Below are positions 14,000 through 17,978 of a DNA stretch of 17,978 nucleotides, in pieces. The notes under the pieces are model-generated. The model searched no databases. It saw only the letters and a program-made list of their open reading frames with translations, and was not told the origin of the DNA. This DNA comes from Porticoccaceae bacterium (GTDB lineage: Bacteria; Pseudomonadota; Gammaproteobacteria; Pseudomonadales; Porticoccaceae), in assembly GCA_023255165.1 (NCBI GenBank), contig JALRJD010000149.1, positions 1-17,978 of the forward strand, given 5' to 3'. The position numbers and the translations under genes were made by a program. The stretch's first letter is position 1; every line of letters starts with the position of its first letter.

Positions 14000-15208
14000 T
14001 TAGAGAATGTTGTTCATATCCATAATCGGCAACATCACCGCCGCCACCACGGATAGAATGACAACCCCCATAAAAATAATCAAAACCGGATTAATCAGTT
14101 TCAAAAACACTTCCACCGCATTATTCAGTCGCAGCGAGTAATAGTCGGAAACTCGCAGTAGCATCTTATCCAGCTCACTTGAAGCCTCACCGCTGCCGAC
14201 CATATGCACCAGAAAACCACTGCCAATATTGCTGTCTTGTAACGCCTTGTGCAGGGTGCTGCCCTGACGCATGGCTTCGGTCACCGCTTCCAGTTTGCTG
14301 CGCAGATGCAAATTGGTCACCACGGATGAGGAAATTTTTAGCGCCGCCAGTGCTGGCACACCATTGCTGAGCAGCACGCCAAGACTACGCGACCAGTCGG
14401 CGATATTGGCCATGCGAATCCAGCGCCCGAGTCCGGGAAAGGTCAGCATCAACTCGTGCCAGCGCTGTTTACGCTGTGGGTCGCGCATTGCCTGAATAAA
14501 GGCCAGATAGAGCGCGACCACTATCAGCAGCACAAACAGGCCATAGCTCTGGGTAAATTCGCTGAGGTTGATAATAATGCGGGTAATTAATGGCAGCTCG
14601 CGATTGGAGCTGATAAACACGGCGGTGATTTTCGGCACCACCCAGACCATCATAATGGCGACAACAATAATCGAGGTAGTGATCAGAGTTGCCGGGTAGA
14701 TCATGGCGCGGCTGATGGTTTTACGGTTTTCCGCACTGCTCTCAAGATCGTCGGCGAGCCGCATCAGCACTTCGTGCAGATGACCACTCTCTTCGCCGAC
14801 ACTGATGCCGGCAATAATGCTGTCGGGAATTTTATAGGGCGAGCGGCGCAGGGCTTCGGAAAAACTGCGGCCTTCAATAATTTCGCTGCGCCAGCTCTGC
14901 AGCATGCGTCGCTGCTTGTCGGTCTCCGCCTGCTCGATGGTCATGCGCAGGGCATCTTCAAGGGGCAGGCCGGACTGAATCAGAATGGCTTGCTGCTGCA
15001 ACAGCAGTGACAGGTCAAAATTATTGACCCGTGCTTCGCGGCGGGCACTGGCGGATTTAACCACCATCTTGCTGACTTCAGAGAGCTCTGAGGGCAGCAG
15101 TTTTTTATCTTTTAAAAGCCGCCGCGCATGGCGCTCGGAGTCGGCCGAGATAACCCCGGTGACCCGTTTGCCGGAGGCATCGTAGGCGGCATAATCAAAG
15201 GCTGGCAT
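14000..15208 (-). CDS. gspF: Type II secretion inner-membrane platform protein GspF
   Basis: This 402-residue polytopic membrane protein has the family N-terminus MPAFDYAAYDASGKRVTGVI and two T2SSF domains (about 67-191 and 270-392). Three membrane segments lie at about 170-195, 222-240 and 369-395. Family motifs include ALRMTIEQAE and GEESGHLHEVLMRLADDLE in the first domain, with the related GSGEASSELDKMLLRVSDYY in the second. GspF is the core of the platform that transmits GspE motion to pseudopilus assembly. It begins 14 nt after the gspE stop, with AAGG about 11 nt before the ATG. Confidence 0.96.
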   Translation of the reverse strand: MPAFDYAAYDASGKRVTGVISADSERHARRLLKDKKLLPSELSEVSKMVVKSASARREARVNNFDLSLLLQQQAILIQSGLPLEDALRMTIEQAETDKQRRMLQSWRSEIIEGRSFSEALRRSPYKIPDSIIAGISVGEESGHLHEVLMRLADDLESSAENRKTISRAMIYPATLITTSIIVVAIMMVWVVPKITAVFISSNRELPLITRIIINLSEFTQSYGLFVLLIVVALYLAFIQAMRDPQRKQRWHELMLTFPGLGRWIRMANIADWSRSLGVLLSNGVPALAALKISSSVVTNLHLRSKLEAVTEAMRQGSTLHKALQDSNIGSGFLVHMVGSGEASSELDKMLLRVSDYYSLRLNNAVEVFLKLINPVLIIFMGVVILSVVAAVMLPIMDMNNIL

Positions 15209-15222
15209 AGTTATCGATTGCC

Positions 15223-16689
15223 TTAGACGCTGGTAACACGAAGCACTTCTTCGATAGTGGTGACACCCTGACGCACCAACTCAAAGCCGGCGTCGCGAAT
15301 GCTCGGCACATTTTTGCGAATCGCCGCTTCCAGTTCGATCTCACCGGCGCCTTCGTGGATCAAGGTCTGCAGATCCGCTTCGACGGCAACCAGTTCAAAC
15401 AGCGCCTGACGACCGTTAAAGCCGGTGTTATTGCACTGGGTACAGCCGGTGGACTGAAAAATCTGCTGCCCGTGATCCAGTTGCAACAGATTGCGATTAA
15501 AGTCATTCGGCTGTTCGGCCACACGACAGCTGGTGCAGAGTTTGCGCAACAGGCGCTGAGAGACAATGCCACGCACCGTGGAGGCGAGCAAGAAGCTGTC
15601 GACCCCGAGATCCTGCAGGCGGGTAATTGCGCCGGCCGCGGTATTGGTGTGCAGGGTTGAGAGCACCAGGTGGCCGGTCAAACTGGCCTGGGTGGCAATC
15701 TCGGCGGTTTCGCCATCGCGAATTTCGCCAATCAGAATCACATCCGGGTCCTGACGCAAAATGGCGCGCAGACCGCGGGCAAAGGTCATTCCGGCGCGCA
15801 GATTAATCTGTGTCTGGCTGATGCCGGGCAGGTCGTATTCCACCGGATCTTCGACGGTCATAATATTGCGCTGCTGGCGATCCATCTGCTGCAGGGCGGC
15901 ATAGAGGGTGGTGGTTTTACCGGAACCGGTGGGGCCGGTGACCAGAATAATGCCGTGGGGCCGTGAGATCAGTTCAACCAGCTGCTGTTTGGTCTGCTGT
16001 GGCATACCCAGATCATCGGTTTGCAGTTTGCCGGCATCTTTATCCAGCAGACGCATCACCACGCGCTCGCCATGGCTGGAGGGCATAGTGGAAATACGCA
16101 GGTCGATACTGCGGCCACCCAGGCGCACACTCATGCGGCCATCCTGGGGTAGGCGGCGCTCGGCAATATCCAGCTTTGACATCACCTTGATGCGCGAGAT
16201 CAACAGCGGGGCAATTTGAATCGAGGGGCTGAGCACGGTACGCAGCACGCCGTCGAGACGGAACCGCACCAGGGCCTCTTTCTCATAGGGTTCAATATGA
16301 ATATCCGAGGCGTTCTCTTTCAGGGACTCGGCGATAATGGCATTGAGCAGGCGCACAATCGGCGCGTCATTTTCGGCGTCGAGCAGGTCGCCCGCCTCTT
16401 CCAGTTCGGCGGCTGCCGACTCCATATCGACAAACTCTTTCATATCGGCCATCACCGCTTCAGAGGAGTTTTGCCGGCCGCTGTAGAGCTGGCTGAGCTG
16501 GGTATCAAATTCCTGATCGGAGACCGGATTAAAGGCGAGTTTGCTGTTTTGAGTCAGGCGCACGACTTCATTGATCGCCCAATCCGGGGCGCCGGGGCCA
16601 AGCAGCAGGTCCGCTTCGCTGGCCCGCAATAAAACGCGATTCACTCGAGCGAATTCGTAGGGTAGTAAATCGAGCGCTTGCTCTGTCAT
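15223..16689 (-). CDS. gspE: Type II secretion cytoplasmic ATPase GspE
   Basis: This 488-residue secretion ATPase has an N-terminal N1E-type region (about 1-100) that binds GspL. The ATPase domain follows with the Asp box DIHIEP (129-134), Walker A GPTGSGKT (252-259), Walker B region VILIGEIRDGETAE (317-330) and His box TGHLVLSTLHTN (338-349). A zinc-binding tetracysteine is at C385-x2-C388 and C416-x2-C419. GspE hydrolyses ATP to drive pseudopilus assembly. It heads the cluster, unlike the common order in which gspC and gspD lead. The ATG at 16689 has AGAGG (16695-16699) as ribosome site. Confidence 0.97.
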   Translation of the reverse strand: MTEQALDLLPYEFARVNRVLLRASEADLLLGPGAPDWAINEVVRLTQNSKLAFNPVSDQEFDTQLSQLYSGRQNSSEAVMADMKEFVDMESAAAELEEAGDLLDAENDAPIVRLLNAIIAESLKENASDIHIEPYEKEALVRFRLDGVLRTVLSPSIQIAPLLISRIKVMSKLDIAERRLPQDGRMSVRLGGRSIDLRISTMPSSHGERVVMRLLDKDAGKLQTDDLGMPQQTKQQLVELISRPHGIILVTGPTGSGKTTTLYAALQQMDRQQRNIMTVEDPVEYDLPGISQTQINLRAGMTFARGLRAILRQDPDVILIGEIRDGETAEIATQASLTGHLVLSTLHTNTAAGAITRLQDLGVDSFLLASTVRGIVSQRLLRKLCTSCRVAEQPNDFNRNLLQLDHGQQIFQSTGCTQCNNTGFNGRQALFELVAVEADLQTLIHEGAGEIELEAAIRKNVPSIRDAGFELVRQGVTTIEEVLRVTSV

Positions 16690-16728
16690 TTCGACCTCTG
16701 GATGGGCAACTTTGGCCAGACGAACTCT

Positions 16729-16734
16729 AGCATA
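16729..16734 (-). promoter_or_regulatory. Possible -10 element for the T2SS operon (TATGCT)
   Basis: On the minus strand TATGCT lies 40 bases upstream of the gspE ATG, inside the 109-nt gap between the DUF1820 gene and gspE. It matches four of six bases of the sigma-70 -10 consensus. The region 17 nt upstream has no good -35, so this is a weak or activator-dependent promoter at best. Readthrough from the DUF1820 gene is the alternative. Confidence 0.35.
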
Positions 16735-16784
16735 GACGAGCTTGGCGGTGCAGTGTTTCGGTTTAGTGACACCCTAAATGCGGC

Positions 16785-16815
16785 AGCCGGTCCCCGCGCT
16801 AGTCCTTGACCGGCT
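16785..16815. repeat. 8-bp inverted repeat spanning the DUF1820 stop codon
   Basis: AGCCGGTC (16785-16792) and GACCGGCT (16808-16815) are perfect complements around a 15-nt loop that contains the DUF1820 TAG. No T-run follows on the minus strand, so it is not a classic terminator. It may protect the mRNA end or reduce readthrough into gspE. Confidence 0.4.
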
Positions 16816-17149
16816 TTCCAGACGCCATGGAGGGAAACGGAAAGGGGCGCACATTGCCGGCGACATCACTTACGCCGCTGGCTTCAGTGATTTTGCAGGT
16901 ACCCTCTTTTTCCACTTCGTCGATACGCACAATCGACTGCATGGGAATAAAGCTGCGCTTGATGGCCGAAAATTCATTTTTCAGCTTCTCTTCGGCAGGA
17001 TCGACAATCATCTGTGAGCGTTCACCAAAAATAAATTCTTCAACCTCGAGAAAGCCCCAGAGATCACTCTGGAAGACATGTCGCGCATAGATCTCGTAGA
17101 CCTGTCCCTGGTTAAAAAAGGTGATTCGATAAATGGGTTCGCTGGACAT
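16799..17149 (-). CDS. DUF1820 family protein of unknown function
   Basis: This 116-residue soluble protein begins MSSEPIYRITFFNQGQVYEI, with YARHVFQSDLWGFLEVEEFI and an IVDPAEEKLKNEF stretch, then IPMQSIVRIDEVEKEG near 68-83. The pattern matches DUF1820. From memory, Pseudomonas has a DUF1820 gene next to miaB, and the same pair is seen here in divergent orientation. No signal peptide, membrane segment or catalytic motif is visible. The small beta-rich fold and IVRIDEVEKEG strand suggest a binding or regulatory role, but that is only a guess. It is 109 nt upstream of gspE on the same strand and could be co-transcribed with the T2SS genes. Confidence 0.82.
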   Translation of the reverse strand: MSSEPIYRITFFNQGQVYEIYARHVFQSDLWGFLEVEEFIFGERSQMIVDPAEEKLKNEFSAIKRSFIPMQSIVRIDEVEKEGTCKITEASGVSDVAGNVRPFPFPSMASGKPVKD

Positions 17150-17183
17150 TAAAAGTTCGCCAATCTGCTGTATTTCAGGGGCA

Positions 17184-17212
17184 GCGATAATAGCACAACC
17201 TGCTTTTATCGC
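17184..17212 (-). promoter_or_regulatory. Extended -10 promoter of the DUF1820 gene with a flanking inverted repeat
   Basis: On the minus strand TGCTATTAT (17187-17195) is an extended -10 element about 38 nt upstream of the DUF1820 ATG. The -35 region is poor, as is common for extended -10 promoters. GCGATAA (17184-17190) and TTATCGC (17206-17212) form a 7-bp inverted repeat with a 15-nt spacer that brackets the -10 to -35 interval, so a repressor could bind here. No regulator is assigned. Confidence 0.5.
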
Positions 17213-17223
17213 ACTGCTTTATG

Positions 17224-17251
17224 TTGCGAATTGAATGGGCAGGGCTATAAT
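17224..17251 (+). promoter_or_regulatory. Sigma-70 promoter of miaB
   Basis: TTGCGA (17224-17229) as -35 and a consensus TATAAT (17246-17251) as -10 are separated by 16 nt, placing the transcript start near 17258, about 32 nt before the miaB ATG. This is the best promoter match in the window. Confidence 0.75.
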
Positions 17252-17289
17252 GCACGCCCCCACCAATTGATCAAAGATTAACCAGTTCG

Positions 17290-17978
17290 ATGACTGCAAA
17301 ACCGATTAAAAAGCTGCATATCGTCACCCATGGCTGCCAGATGAATGAGTACGATTCGGCACGCATGCGCGACCTGCTCGGCGACAGTCATCAGATGGTG
17401 GCGACCGACAGTGCCGAGGATGCCGACGTTATCCTGCTCAACACCTGTTCGATTCGCGAAAAGGCCCAGGAAAAGGTTTTTCATCAGCTCGGTCGCTGGA
17501 AACATTTGAAAGAGAAAAATCCGCATCTGGTGATCGGTGTCGGCGGCTGTGTCGCCAGTCAGGAGGGTGACGCGATTGCCAAGCGTGCGCCGTTTGTCGA
17601 CCTGGTGTTTGGCCCGCAGACCCTGCATCGACTGCCGGAAATGATGGAAACCCGCAAAAGCGACGGCACGGTTGTTGTCGATATCAGCTTTCCGGAAATA
17701 GAGAAATTTGACCGCCTGCCCACCCCCGAGGCCGACGGCGTATCGGCCTTTGTCTCGATTATGGAAGGCTGCTCAAAATACTGTTCATTTTGCGTTGTGC
17801 CCTACACCCGTGGCGAAGAAGTCAGCCGCCCGATGGCCGATGTGCTCGCCGAAATTGCGGCGCTGGCGGCGCAGGGTGTTCGCGAGGTCAATCTGCTCGG
17901 TCAGAACGTCAACGCCTATCGCGGTGAGATGCCGGATGGTTCGATCTGCGACTTTGCCGAGCTGCTGCCCTATGTGGC
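17290..17978 (+). CDS. miaB: tRNA-2-methylthio-N6-dimethylallyladenosine synthase MiaB (partial, 3' end cut)
   Basis: The first 229 residues of MiaB are present. MiaB is a radical-SAM enzyme that adds a methylthio group to i6A37 of tRNAs reading UNN codons. The N-terminal UPF0004 domain carries the three auxiliary-cluster cysteines C16 (THGCQMNEYD), C53 (NTCSIREKA) and C87 (GGCVASQEG). The radical-SAM motif C161-x3-C165-x2-C168 lies in MEGCSKYCSFCVVPYTRG. VNLLGQNVNAY follows near 200-210. The ATG at 17290 gives the usual family N-terminus, though its ribosome site is weak. A consensus promoter lies just upstream, so transcription is independent of the T2SS cluster. Confidence 0.97.
   Translation, partial: MTAKPIKKLHIVTHGCQMNEYDSARMRDLLGDSHQMVATDSAEDADVILLNTCSIREKAQEKVFHQLGRWKHLKEKNPHLVIGVGGCVASQEGDAIAKRAPFVDLVFGPQTLHRLPEMMETRKSDGTVVVDISFPEIEKFDRLPTPEADGVSAFVSIMEGCSKYCSFCVVPYTRGEEVSRPMADVLAEIAALAAQGVREVNLLGQNVNAYRGEMPDGSICDFAELLPYV

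Overview
The window looks like a piece of a gammaproteobacterial chromosome, probably a marine, Pseudomonas- or Cellvibrio-related lineage. The taxonomic call is an inference. It rests on a complete type II secretion (T2SS) cluster with ExeA/GspB partners, an AceK protein, and a DUF1820 gene divergent from miaB, an arrangement I recall from Pseudomonas. I see no tRNA, rRNA, CRISPR array, insertion sequence, integrase or attachment site. About 95% of the sequence is coding.

Left region (1-3646, + strand): the 26-codon tail of an unrecognised gene is followed by a short leader with a 12-bp inverted repeat. Next come a protein with an N-terminal winged-helix-like region and three tandem DnaT-type ssDNA-binding domains, a phage-lambda-P-like helicase loader whose start lies 89 nt inside the DnaT-like gene, and aceK (isocitrate dehydrogenase kinase/phosphatase, TTG start) 13 nt further on. 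The first pair resembles the enterobacterial dnaT-dnaC primosome pair, with a lambda-P-type protein in the place of DnaC. This is the most notable part of the window.

Central region (3647-16689, - strand): a T2SS cluster transcribed gspE-F-(203-nt gap)-G-H-I-J-K-L-M-C-D-A(exeA)-B. Most junctions are tight: 4-nt ATGA overlaps at H/I and L/M, 1-nt overlaps at I/J and A/B, and longer overlaps at J/K and M/C. Products: cytoplasmic ATPase (E), inner-membrane platform (F, L, M, C), major pseudopilin (G), minor pseudopilins (H, I, J, K), outer-membrane secretin (D), and the AAA+/peptidoglycan-binding GspA with its partner GspB, which in other bacteria help insert the secretin through the cell wall. 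The canonical C-D-E-F... order is rearranged: C and D follow M. No gspN or prepilin peptidase (gspO/pilD) is present, so the peptidase must be encoded elsewhere. The last gene, gspB, meets aceK stop-to-stop with no intergenic base.

Right region (16690-17978): gspE has a short upstream region with a possible promoter. Then comes a DUF1820 gene (- strand), a 140-nt divergent promoter region with good -10 elements on both strands, and the first 229 codons of miaB (+ strand, cut by the window end), a radical-SAM tRNA methylthiotransferase.
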